NCBI GenBank assembly: GCA_946631345.1
Contig: CAMPAA010000193.1
Coordinates: 1 to 6,013, forward strand
Source: an uncultured Verrucomicrobiota bacterium
Lineage (GTDB): Bacteria; Verrucomicrobiota; Kiritimatiellia; RFP12; UBA1067
Direction of reading: 5' to 3'
Length of the DNA stretch: 6,013 nucleotides
The translations under genes were made by a program, and so were the position numbers. Numbering within the stretch: position 1 is the first letter of the stretch; each line of letters begins with the position of its first letter. Shown here piece after piece: positions 1-5,793 of this stretch. Below the pieces are notes generated by a model. The model was not told the origin of the DNA and ran no database searches. It saw only the letters and a program-made list of their open reading frames with translations.

Positions 1-375
1 CACGGTATCGGCATTGAAGAAGACAAGCGGCGGCAGGATGAAGAAGAAGAGCAGCTTGAACGCCACAAGCTGCCCGAGCAGCTTCTCGCACGCCACGCGG
101 TTCCCCTCGCCCAGCCGTATCGACAGTACCGCCGAATGGCCCGCCCCCACGAACACCCCAAACGCGCCGAAGAGCATCATCACGGGGAACGTGAGCGTGA
201 GGCCAGCCATCGCGTCTTCGCCGCAGCCGCGCCCGATGTAGAAGCGGTCCACCACGGCATAGAGCGCGTTGAGGCTCATAGCCACGAGTGCCGGCCATGA
301 ATACCGGAAGAGCAGCCTTCCGAGCGGAGCCGTGGCCAGCTCGCGCGAACGTTCCGCCGGTGTCGTCCTTGCCAT
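1..375 (-). CDS. MATE-family multidrug/Na+ exporter, N-terminal part (cut by window edge)
   Basis: Partial gene: 125 residues are visible before the left edge cuts it, against about 450 for a whole MATE transporter. Such proteins sit in the inner membrane and export drugs or metabolites in exchange for Na+ or H+. The N-terminus is a short hydrophilic lead (residues 1-17). APLGRLLFRYSWPALVAM (16-33) then opens the first helix, which runs on through NALYAVVDRFYIG (36-48). A second hydrophobic span covers about 58-80 and ends in the Gly-rich FVGAGHSAVLSIRLGEGN (75-92), and a third covers about 103-121. The D43-x-x-YIG pattern and the LGEGN loop fit MATE proteins of the MepA/NorM type. The ATG at 375 has GAGGGG ten bases upstream and lies 23 bases after the rlmI stop, so it is probably co-transcribed. 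The family is well supported; substrate and subfamily cannot be told from this part. Confidence 0.85.
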   Translation of the reverse strand, partial: MARTTPAERSRELATAPLGRLLFRYSWPALVAMSLNALYAVVDRFYIGRGCGEDAMAGLTLTFPVMMLFGAFGVFVGAGHSAVLSIRLGEGNRVACEKLLGQLVAFKLLFFFILPPLVFFNADTV

Positions 376-398
376 GCGGTCAAAGCCCCTCGCCGGCC

Positions 399-1619
399 TC
401 AGTCAACGGCCCGCAGAATCAGCCCCTTAAGGTACGCCCCCTCCGGGAACGCGATGGACACGGGATGGTCGCTGGCCTGGTGCGTGCGACCGACGATCTG
501 GAAATCGCGCCGCGCGTCGCACGCCGCCTCGCGGCAGACCGTCTCGAAGAAATCCGATCCCATCGCCCCCGAGCAGGAGAACGTGGCGAGGATGCCGCCC
601 GGTCGCAGCAGCTTCATGCCGAGCAGGTTGATATCCTTGTAGCCGCGCGCCGCGCGCATCAGCTGGCCCTTCGTCTCGGCGAACTTCGGCGGGTCGAGCA
701 CGATCAGGCCGAACTTCCGCCCTTGGTCGCGGTACAGGCGCAGCTGCCTGAACACGTCCGCGCAGGTGAAGGCCACCGCGCAGCCAGCCCCTGCACCGCC
801 GGCACGGAGCAGGTCGAAGTTGCGCGCCGCCAGATCGAGGGCGGGCCTGGAGAGGTCGAGGTTCTCCACGCTCCGCGCGCCACCCGCCGCGCAGGCGAGC
901 CCGAACCCTCCTGTATACGAGAAGCAGTTGAGCGTTTCGCGCCCCTCCGCCAGCGCCGCCACGCGCGCACGCGCCTCGCGCTGATCGAGATAGAACCCCG
1001 TCTTGTGGCCATTGCGCACGTCCACCAGATAGCGGATCGCCCCTTCATGTATCTCGATGAGCTCCGGCGGCTCCACGCCCGCCAGCAGCCCGACCGTCCC
1101 TTCCATCGGAAGGCCCTCGCGCTTGCGGACGTCCACGTCGCTGCGGTCGAACACCCCTTTCGCGCCCGCCGCCATCAGCGCGGCGACGGTGGTCTGCCGC
1201 CAGCGTTCGGCGCCGGCGCTCGCGAACTGCGTCACGCACCAGCCGTCATAGGCGTCCACCACCAGTCCGGGCAGCCCGTCGGACTCCCCGTGCACGAGAC
1301 GCACGCCGCGGTTCGCCTCCGACAGGGCGGCTCGACCGCCCTCCGCCCGGCGCGCCAGCGAGGATGCGATGCGTTCGCCGATGAACGCCTCGTCGGGCGC
1401 GCGCGCCGCGTCGAACGACAGCATCCTCACGCATATCTGGCTTGCGGGCGACCAGCTTCCGAAGCCGAGCGCGCGGCCGGCGTCGGTGCAGACCTCCACA
1501 GTGCCGCCAACGGCGGGGCTGCCTTCCGTGCGCGCAACCGCGCCTGAGAATATCCACGGGTGGCGATGCTCCACGGAGCGTTCGCGCCCCCGCTTCAGAA
1601 CGACCTTCGCTATGTCCAT
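399..1619 (-). CDS. rlmI: RlmI-type 23S rRNA (cytosine-C5) methyltransferase
   Basis: SAM-dependent class I methyltransferase of the RlmI/YccW family, 406 residues (E. coli RlmI has 396). In E. coli it methylates C1962 of 23S rRNA at C5; the same target is inferred here. An N-terminal PUA-like RNA-binding part covers about residues 1-75, with HPWIFSGAV at 20-28. Next comes GHKTGFYLDQR (204-214), which leads into the Rossmann domain. The SAM-binding motif is NCFSYTGGFG (231-240), motif IV is VLDPPKF (307-313), and the presumed catalytic cysteine is C349 in FSCSG. The C-terminal FPEGAYLKGL (391-400) is also typical. The frame stays open 46 codons further upstream into ribE, but the ATG at 1619 is chosen because GGGAGG lies five bases before it and homology begins at MDIAKVVLKRG. 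It sits 31 bases after ribE and 23 before the MATE gene. Confidence 0.93.
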   Translation of the reverse strand: MDIAKVVLKRGRERSVEHRHPWIFSGAVARTEGSPAVGGTVEVCTDAGRALGFGSWSPASQICVRMLSFDAARAPDEAFIGERIASSLARRAEGGRAALSEANRGVRLVHGESDGLPGLVVDAYDGWCVTQFASAGAERWRQTTVAALMAAGAKGVFDRSDVDVRKREGLPMEGTVGLLAGVEPPELIEIHEGAIRYLVDVRNGHKTGFYLDQREARARVAALAEGRETLNCFSYTGGFGLACAAGGARSVENLDLSRPALDLAARNFDLLRAGGAGAGCAVAFTCADVFRQLRLYRDQGRKFGLIVLDPPKFAETKGQLMRAARGYKDINLLGMKLLRPGGILATFSCSGAMGSDFFETVCREAACDARRDFQIVGRTHQASDHPVSIAFPEGAYLKGLILRAVD

Positions 1620-1650
1620 CCCTGCCTCCCAACTGCGGCTCCGCACCGCT

Positions 1651-2316
1651 TCACACAAAACCGTTTTCGGCCAGGGTCTCGAAGGTGAGGCCGCCGCCAG
1701 ATGCGCAATCGCCGCCGTCCGGTCGCTCTGGCACGGCGGCGGCGGCGCGGCGCGCATACTTGCCGAGCACGTCCGATTCGAGGTTCACCATGTCGCCCAC
1801 GGCCAGCAGCCCGAGGTTCGTCTCGCGCATCGTCGTGGGGATTACGTCCACCTGCAGCCAGTCGGAGCCAAGCCCGCTCACGGTGAGCGACACGCCGTTG
1901 ACTGCGATGGAGCCTTTCAGCACGCTTGCGGCGGCGATCACGCGCCCGCAGCGGAAGGTCAAGGCGAAGTCCCGCCCCTTCTGCCGCTTCTCCAGGAGCG
2001 TGCCGCGCCCGTCCACGTGCCCCTGCACGATATGGCCGCCTAGGCGCGAGCCCACCTTCAGCGCGCGCTCAAGGTTCACGCGGTCGCCTGGCTTCAGCTC
2101 TGCCAGACCCGTGCGCTCCTCGGTCTCGCGGAGGACGTCCGCCGTGAATCGCGTGGCGTCGCAGCAGGCGACGGTGAGGCATACGCCGTTCACCGCCACC
2201 GATTCGCCCGGCTCGAGCGGCTCGCGCCAAGGCTCGAACGCGATCTCGATCACGAGGCCGCGCCCGCGGCTGATGCGCCGCACCGTTCCGTTTTTTTCTA
2301 CAAGTCCAGTAAACAT
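1651..2316 (-). CDS. ribE: Riboflavin synthase, alpha chain
   Basis: Cytoplasmic enzyme of the last step of riboflavin synthesis: two 6,7-dimethyl-8-ribityllumazine molecules give riboflavin and a pyrimidine that is recycled. The 221 residues are normal for the family. It opens with the hallmark MFTGLVE and holds two tandem lumazine-binding barrels, seen as an internal repeat: ESVAVNGVCLTV (38-49) and GSIAVNGVSLTV (135-146). C46, S143, H95/H100 in GGHIVQGHVDG (93-103) and D182 in NLESDVLGKY match the residues placed in the active site of the E. coli enzyme. The tail LTFETLAENGF resembles the trimerising C-terminal helix. Start codon ATG 2316 is fixed by MFTG. It lies 10 bases after the previous stop with no clear Shine-Dalgarno sequence, which suggests translational coupling. 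No other rib gene and no FMN riboswitch is visible. The symbol is ribC in some species. Confidence 0.95.
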   Translation of the reverse strand: MFTGLVEKNGTVRRISRGRGLVIEIAFEPWREPLEPGESVAVNGVCLTVACCDATRFTADVLRETEERTGLAELKPGDRVNLERALKVGSRLGGHIVQGHVDGRGTLLEKRQKGRDFALTFRCGRVIAAASVLKGSIAVNGVSLTVSGLGSDWLQVDVIPTTMRETNLGLLAVGDMVNLESDVLGKYARRAAAAVPERPDGGDCASGGGLTFETLAENGFV

Positions 2317-2326
2317 GGTCTTGGAT

Positions 2327-2770
2327 TCATCTGAAGGTTGTCGAGGCTGCCGGCGACGGCCGACGCACCGCTATCTCAAGATGCACGGTGAAGCGCTTCG
2401 GGGCGGACGCCAGGGCGGAAAGCCGTTTCCTTATGGCAGGGAGCTTCGGCCGCAGGGCGAAAAGCCCGGCGGACGAACCCACGCTGAGGAACATCTTTCC
2501 ACTTCCGCCTTCGCCCGAAACCCACCTCGCGGGCCGCGCCTTGAGCTCCGGAAACATCTCGCTCCACCTCGCGCACACCTCGTCGTAGAACGGCGAACGG
2601 TCGCGCACGAGATCCGCCACAAGCGCCTCCATGCGATCCCCGGCCAACACCGTAGGCGAGCGCCATGCCGGCGCATCGCCATCCACCGGAAGCGTGAAGT
2701 CGACCGCGCCCATCCGCCTCTCGCGGATGGCCGCAGCCTTCTCACGCCTTCTGCGGTAGGGATCGTACAT
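2327..2770 (-). CDS. Small basic protein, possibly DUF721/DciA-like
   Basis: Soluble 147-residue protein with no signal peptide or membrane segment. The N-terminus is strongly basic (YRRRREKAAAIRERR, 5-19). A middle part (about 46-115) reads like DUF721: a helix with W69, a 'RPARW' turn (79-83), a strand MFLSVGSSAG (93-102) and a basic helix LRPKLPAIRKRL (106-117). DUF721 proteins commonly show W...P...L.V.V.SS...L, and the DciA members act as loaders of the replicative helicase DnaB. I infer this match from pattern alone; it is weak, and the usual 'VG..la.H' piece is not clear. The ATG at 2770 lies 8 bases after the nagB stop, with AAGG overlapping that stop, and ribE starts 10 bases after this gene ends. 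Such spacing supports a real translated gene in an operon. If DUF721 is wrong it is a hypothetical nucleic-acid-binding-like protein. Confidence 0.75.
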   Translation of the reverse strand: MYDPYRRRREKAAAIRERRMGAVDFTLPVDGDAPAWRSPTVLAGDRMEALVADLVRDRSPFYDEVCARWSEMFPELKARPARWVSGEGGSGKMFLSVGSSAGLFALRPKLPAIRKRLSALASAPKRFTVHLEIAVRRPSPAASTTFR

Positions 2771-2778
2771 GCCGCGCC

Positions 2779-3522
2779 TTACCGGGAAAGCAGCGATGCC
2801 GCCGGCGGATCGATGAACACCTGGCAGTCGGGGTGCATCTGGAGGATCGTGCCGGGCACCATGTTGGACACCTTGCCCTCAAGGCAGTTCTTCACGGCCT
2901 CGGCCTTGCGCGCGTCGGGGCAAGTACACACGATGGCCCTGGACCACATAATCTGCTTGACGGTCATCGAGAACGCATGCGTCGGCACGGACGCTAGATC
3001 CGGGAACCAACCCTCGCCGACCTGCTGCATCCTGCACTTCTCGTCGAGCGGCACAACCTTGTATGCACGGTTGGAGTCGAAATCGGCCGGCGGGTCGTTG
3101 AATGCGATGTGACCGTTCTCGCCGAACCCGATGCAGGCCACGTCGATCGGCGCAGTGCGGATCAGGGCCTCAAGGCGGGATATCTCGGCCTCGGTGTCGG
3201 CGGCCTCGCCGTTCACCTCGTTGAACACCTTCATCGGCTGGGGCGTCTTCGACACGAACCGCTCGCGCATGTAGCCGCGGAAGCTCGCCTTGTGCGTCAC
3301 CGGTATGCCGATGTACTCGTCGAGGTGGAATCCGGTGACCTTCGTCCAGTCAATGCCGGGCTCCTTGACGAGCGCCTGCAGGAACTCGAACTGGCTCGCG
3401 CCTGTGGCCACGATGATGCGCGCCTCGCCGCGTTCGGCTATCGCCTTACGTATCTTCTCGGCGGCGGCGTCTGCGGCCTGCTGCGCCATGTCCAGCTTGT
3501 CTTTCCCGATTGTGATCTTCAT
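2779..3522 (-). CDS. nagB: Glucosamine-6-phosphate deaminase (NagB family)
   Basis: Cytoplasmic enzyme of amino-sugar breakdown: glucosamine-6-phosphate to fructose-6-phosphate plus ammonia. The 247 residues are slightly shorter than the 266 of E. coli NagB. The phosphate-binding start is IIVATGASQ (36-44), the first active-site segment is FHLDEYIG (65-72, D68 matching E. coli D72), and the second is GFGENGHIAFNDPP (132-145). H138 matches the catalytic H143. Two other catalytic positions differ from E. coli: D141 is N136 and E148 is D143. I recall this GENGHIAFNDPP form from a separate NagB-like clade. The MVPGTILQMHPD end (221-232) is also family-typical. ATG 3522 has AAAGGA 12 bases upstream, a rather long spacing. 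No nagA is adjacent. The N-acetylglucosamine route is likely, but a related sugar-phosphate isomerase is possible. Confidence 0.88.
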   Translation of the reverse strand: MKITIGKDKLDMAQQAADAAAEKIRKAIAERGEARIIVATGASQFEFLQALVKEPGIDWTKVTGFHLDEYIGIPVTHKASFRGYMRERFVSKTPQPMKVFNEVNGEAADTEAEISRLEALIRTAPIDVACIGFGENGHIAFNDPPADFDSNRAYKVVPLDEKCRMQQVGEGWFPDLASVPTHAFSMTVKQIMWSRAIVCTCPDARKAEAVKNCLEGKVSNMVPGTILQMHPDCQVFIDPPAASLLSR

Positions 3523-3579
3523 TTCAGTTTGTTTTCCTTTCTTGATCTGTTCACAAAAAGCGTTCGGTGCTCTACGGCG

Positions 3580-4788
3580 TCAGCAGCAGACGAAGTCGCG
3601 CATCCCAACTATGCGCATCGACTCATCCTTCGCCGAGAGCGTGTAGAGCCTGTACCAGAAGCCGCCTGGAGCCACCTTCACCACGGCATGGCCTTCCGGC
3701 GCGATGTCGTCCAGCAGGCCGCGTCCCTCGTAGGCCATCCTCTTGAACGCTGGCACCTGGCCGTATGCGATGGTCCGCTCGCCGGGATACAGCTCGCGTG
3801 ACGTCATGTTCGCCAGCGTCTCGTCGTTGACCTGGTTCGGGCTCCACGTGCTCGACAGGAACAGCTTCGGGCTCGTCCTGCGAACGAACTCCGCGCACAT
3901 GGACTTGTAGTACGCGTGGTGGTTTGTCTTGCACACCTCTACATGCCCTGCCACCGTCCCCACAAGGGCCTCGTACTTGACCTTAGCGCCGTCAGCGCCG
4001 ATGAACTCGCCTTCGATGTCGCCGCCCGTGAAGTAGGTGAAGTCCCCGTAGCGGATGCGTATGGCCGCCGAGAGGGAGTTCTCGTGGATACGCTGCTTGC
4101 CAGTCTGCTTCACATGCTCGCCGGCAACGTCCCGCACGCCGTCGCGCCCGTTCCACACCACGCCGTTGGCGGCGAGGTTGCGGACCTCGAACACGCGTGA
4201 ATAGTAGCCCTTCTCGTCATGGAGGAGGCGTATCTGACCCTTCGCGCCCACCTTGAACGGCTCGCGCTTCATGCCCTCGCCCACGGCGGCGTCTATCCAT
4301 GACTGCACGTTGTCGAAATCGGTGGCATCCACGTCCCAGCGGTACTGGCCTACGTTCGGATACTGGTGGTCGAAGAAGTTGAGGAACCTGAACGACTCGG
4401 CTACGTCCGAAATGCCGGCAATGTGATCCGCGTGCCAGTGGGACACCATGAGATAGTCAATCTCGCGCTGCGGGATGAGACGTTCGATGTAGCGGCGCAC
4501 CCATTCCCCTCCCCGCCGCTCCCCCGACGGCGAAGGCGGCAGTGCCTCTGCGTAGCCGGGCCTGCGCTGCTTCACATGGCCGCAGTCGAGAAGCATCGTG
4601 GTGCCGTCAGGGAAGATTAGGAACGTGTTCTCCGAGGTGCCGGTGTGGATGAAATGGATGTCCAGCTCGCCAACCCTCCATCCCGGATAGCACGACCCTA
4701 CGCCGCACGAGGCGCACCCACCCACGGCCCCGACCGCAGCCAACGCCGCCGACCGCGATAGGAACTCTCTTCTGCCAATCATGTCCAT
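3580..4788 (-). CDS. Tat-exported, probably lipid-anchored metallo-beta-lactamase-fold hydrolase
   Basis: 402-residue exported MBL-fold protein; the substrate is unknown. Residues 5-25 form a Tat signal with GRREFLS (5-11), a hydrophobic Ala-rich stretch, and an end VGGC that reads as a lipobox with lipidated C25. The metal-binding motif SHWHADH is at 116-122. Earlier comes LLDCGH (66-71), later ENS (236-238), TGGD (254-257, likely the metal-bridging Asp) and TNHHAYYKS (288-296), where a further metal-ligand His is expected. This layout recalls the ComEC/Rec2-like MBL group, which acts on phosphoesters among others, but no ComEC membrane part is present. ATG 4788 is chosen because GGAGG lies four bases upstream; ATG 4782 (spacing ten) is equally possible, and a GTG at 4803 overlaps the upstream stop. 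It sits 11 bases after the esterase gene, so the two are probably translated together. Confidence 0.85.
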   Translation of the reverse strand: MDMIGRREFLSRSAALAAVGAVGGCASCGVGSCYPGWRVGELDIHFIHTGTSENTFLIFPDGTTMLLDCGHVKQRRPGYAEALPPSPSGERRGGEWVRRYIERLIPQREIDYLMVSHWHADHIAGISDVAESFRFLNFFDHQYPNVGQYRWDVDATDFDNVQSWIDAAVGEGMKREPFKVGAKGQIRLLHDEKGYYSRVFEVRNLAANGVVWNGRDGVRDVAGEHVKQTGKQRIHENSLSAAIRIRYGDFTYFTGGDIEGEFIGADGAKVKYEALVGTVAGHVEVCKTNHHAYYKSMCAEFVRRTSPKLFLSSTWSPNQVNDETLANMTSRELYPGERTIAYGQVPAFKRMAYEGRGLLDDIAPEGHAVVKVAPGGFWYRLYTLSAKDESMRIVGMRDFVCC

Positions 4789-4799
4789 GTCGCCTCCAA

Positions 4800-5675
4800 T
4801 CACTGTTCAGGGGCGTCCACGTATGCGGAAAGCCATACCTCCGCCAGCACCGGCCAGCAGTCAGTGGGGTTGCCGCGTTCGCGCATGCCGTACCCGTGGC
4901 CGCCTTTGTCGAAAAGGTGCATCTCCGCCTTCACGCCTGCAGCCGTCAAGGCGGTGTAGTACGCAATCGCGTTCTGCACCTTGCAGTGGTCGTCCTGCGA
5001 CTGCACGATGAACGAAGGCGGGGTCGCCTTGTCCACCGGGAAGTCGGCGCGCAGCTTCAGCGGAGGCGGCAGCCCCTTCTCTCCATCCTCGATGAGCGCC
5101 CACGGATATATGACCATCGCCCAATCAGGGCGGCAGGACGCCTTGTCCGTGTCATCGACGGGCGCATAGCCTCGCCTGGAATGATTGGTGGATACGCGGA
5201 CTGCGAGGTTTGCGCCTGCGGAATAGCCTATGATGCCGAGCCTGGACGGGTCGATGTTGAAGTTCAGGGCGTTCGCGCGGATATAGGAGAGAGCGCGCTG
5301 CGCATCGGCGAACGCCGCATCGCGCTGCCCGGGGCAGCGGTACTTCAGTATGAACGCCGACACTCCGCGCTTCTTGAACCACTGCGCCGTCTCCACACCC
5401 TCGTGACTCCATGCAAGGATGGAATATCCGCCGCCCGGACACACCAGCACCGCAGGCGTGGGGTCTTCGGACTCCGCCTTGACGAACGTCACCGTCGGCA
5501 GGGATACGTTGGTGAAGCGCACGATGTCGTCCGTCGTAGGCTTCACTGTCTCCGGCCCCATATCCTTGTGCATAGGCACCTTGCCTTCCGGCCAAATCGG
5601 ATAGGTGCAGTTCTTCGCGGCCATAGCCATCGCCGCCACGCTGCACGCTGCCGCGCTCATCACAATCTTTCTCAT
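4800..5675 (-). CDS. Secreted alpha/beta-hydrolase, probable carbohydrate esterase
   Basis: Exported esterase-like hydrolase of 291 residues. A Sec signal peptide covers about residues 1-19 (MRKIVM, a hydrophobic Ala-rich core, AMA before A20). The alpha/beta-hydrolase core shows the oxyanion-hole segment CPGGGYS (79-85), the nucleophile elbow GYSAG with S152, an acid at D228 or D229 in QSQDDH, and H260 in GGHGYG, so the catalytic triad looks complete. The start of the mature protein, PIWPEGKVPMHKD (26-38), is known to me from secreted hydrolases often annotated as acetylxylan or xylan esterases in polysaccharide-degrading bacteria. Removal of acyl groups from plant or mucosal glycans is therefore the likely role, by inference only. 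ATG 5675 is preferred over the internal ATG 5660 because it keeps the basic MRK of the signal peptide. There is no Shine-Dalgarno sequence; the promoter lies right in front. The stop is 11 bases before the MBL gene. Confidence 0.85.
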   Translation of the reverse strand: MRKIVMSAAACSVAAMAMAAKNCTYPIWPEGKVPMHKDMGPETVKPTTDDIVRFTNVSLPTVTFVKAESEDPTPAVLVCPGGGYSILAWSHEGVETAQWFKKRGVSAFILKYRCPGQRDAAFADAQRALSYIRANALNFNIDPSRLGIIGYSAGANLAVRVSTNHSRRGYAPVDDTDKASCRPDWAMVIYPWALIEDGEKGLPPPLKLRADFPVDKATPPSFIVQSQDDHCKVQNAIAYYTALTAAGVKAEMHLFDKGGHGYGMRERGNPTDCWPVLAEVWLSAYVDAPEQ

Positions 5676-5683
5676 GGCCGCAT

Positions 5684-5713
5684 ATTATAGCACATCGGGA
5701 GGGCGCGTGTCCC
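5684..5713 (-). promoter_or_regulatory. Extended -10 promoter for the esterase-led gene run
   Basis: Read on the minus strand, TGCTATAAT (5692-5684) is a perfect extended -10 box (TGnTATAAT). GGGACA (5713-5708) sits 18 bases upstream and matches TTGACA at four of six positions. Transcription would begin near 5677-5678, only two or three bases before the ATG at 5675, which would give a nearly leaderless mRNA. That agrees with the absence of a Shine-Dalgarno sequence. The boxes are visible; promoter activity and the start point are inferred from sigma-70 rules. Confidence 0.6.
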
Positions 5714-5727
5714 CACGCGCCGCTCCC
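5697..5727 (-). terminator. GC-rich hairpin, terminator-like but without a U-tract
   Basis: A nearly perfect inverted repeat: GGGAG (5697-5701) and GGCGCGTG (5702-5709), a four-base loop TCCC, CACGCGCC (5714-5721), one bulged G at 5722, then CTCCC (5723-5727), giving 13 paired bases. It begins eight bases after the TAA at 5737-5735, where an intrinsic terminator of an upstream minus-strand gene would be expected. No run of T follows on either strand, so termination is uncertain. The -35 box of the esterase promoter lies at its tip, so it could instead be an operator or a cruciform-forming site. Confidence 0.4.
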
Positions 5728-5734
5728 CTACCGC

Positions 5735-5793
5735 TTACGGCGTGATGAACGTCACTTCGAGCGTGGCGGTGCCGCCTTCCGTCGTGACCGCTC
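5735..5793 (-). pseudogene. Possible C-terminal remnant of a disrupted gene
   Basis: On the minus strand a short frame reads AVTTEGGTATLEVTFITP and then TAA at 5737-5735. It has beta-strand-like alternation and GC-rich third codon positions like the neighbouring genes, and a hairpin follows the stop, as at the end of a real gene. Just upstream the same frame has TGA (5795-5793), and no long open frame leads into it. It may be the tail of a secreted beta-rich protein whose body was lost or displaced, or a chance frame. The product is not recognised. Confidence 0.3.

Noticed and set aside
288..1547. Long open frame of 419 codons on the plus strand
   Set aside because: It lies opposite rlmI, which has all its family motifs. 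The plus-strand translation is rich in Arg, Ala and His without motifs, as is usual for the antisense of GC-rich genes.
1620..1757. N-terminal extension of the rRNA methyltransferase by 46 codons
   Set aside because: The extension overlaps ribE, has no family similarity, and the strong GGGAGG site stands just before the ATG at 1619.
2288..2300. A AAA AAC heptamer in frame at ribE codons 7-9, a possible -1 frameshift site
   Set aside because: The heptamer is there, but it comes from conserved residues near MFTGLVE, no stem-loop is evident after it, and the zero frame gives a complete normal riboflavin synthase.
1442..3112. Open frame of 556 codons on the plus strand
   Set aside because: It runs opposite five regions at once: part of rlmI, ribE, the DUF721-like gene, and part of nagB with their gaps. 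Its product is low-complexity Arg/Pro/Ser-rich, so it is an antisense shadow.
3523..3579. Possible separate promoter or terminator between the MBL gene and nagB
   Set aside because: There is a T-run and a TTGTGA, but no matching -10 box at the right distance and only a weak stem, so neither can be supported.
4500..4545. C-rich stretch coding LPPSPSGERRGGEW, which resembles repeats that invade coding regions
   Set aside because: GGEWVRRYI matches a stretch found in related MBL-fold proteins (a GEW..RYI pattern), so most of it is normal for the family. I see no second copy in the window.
4896..5690. 264-codon open frame on the plus strand
   Set aside because: It is antisense to the esterase gene, which has a signal peptide and a full catalytic triad; the plus-strand product shows no motif.
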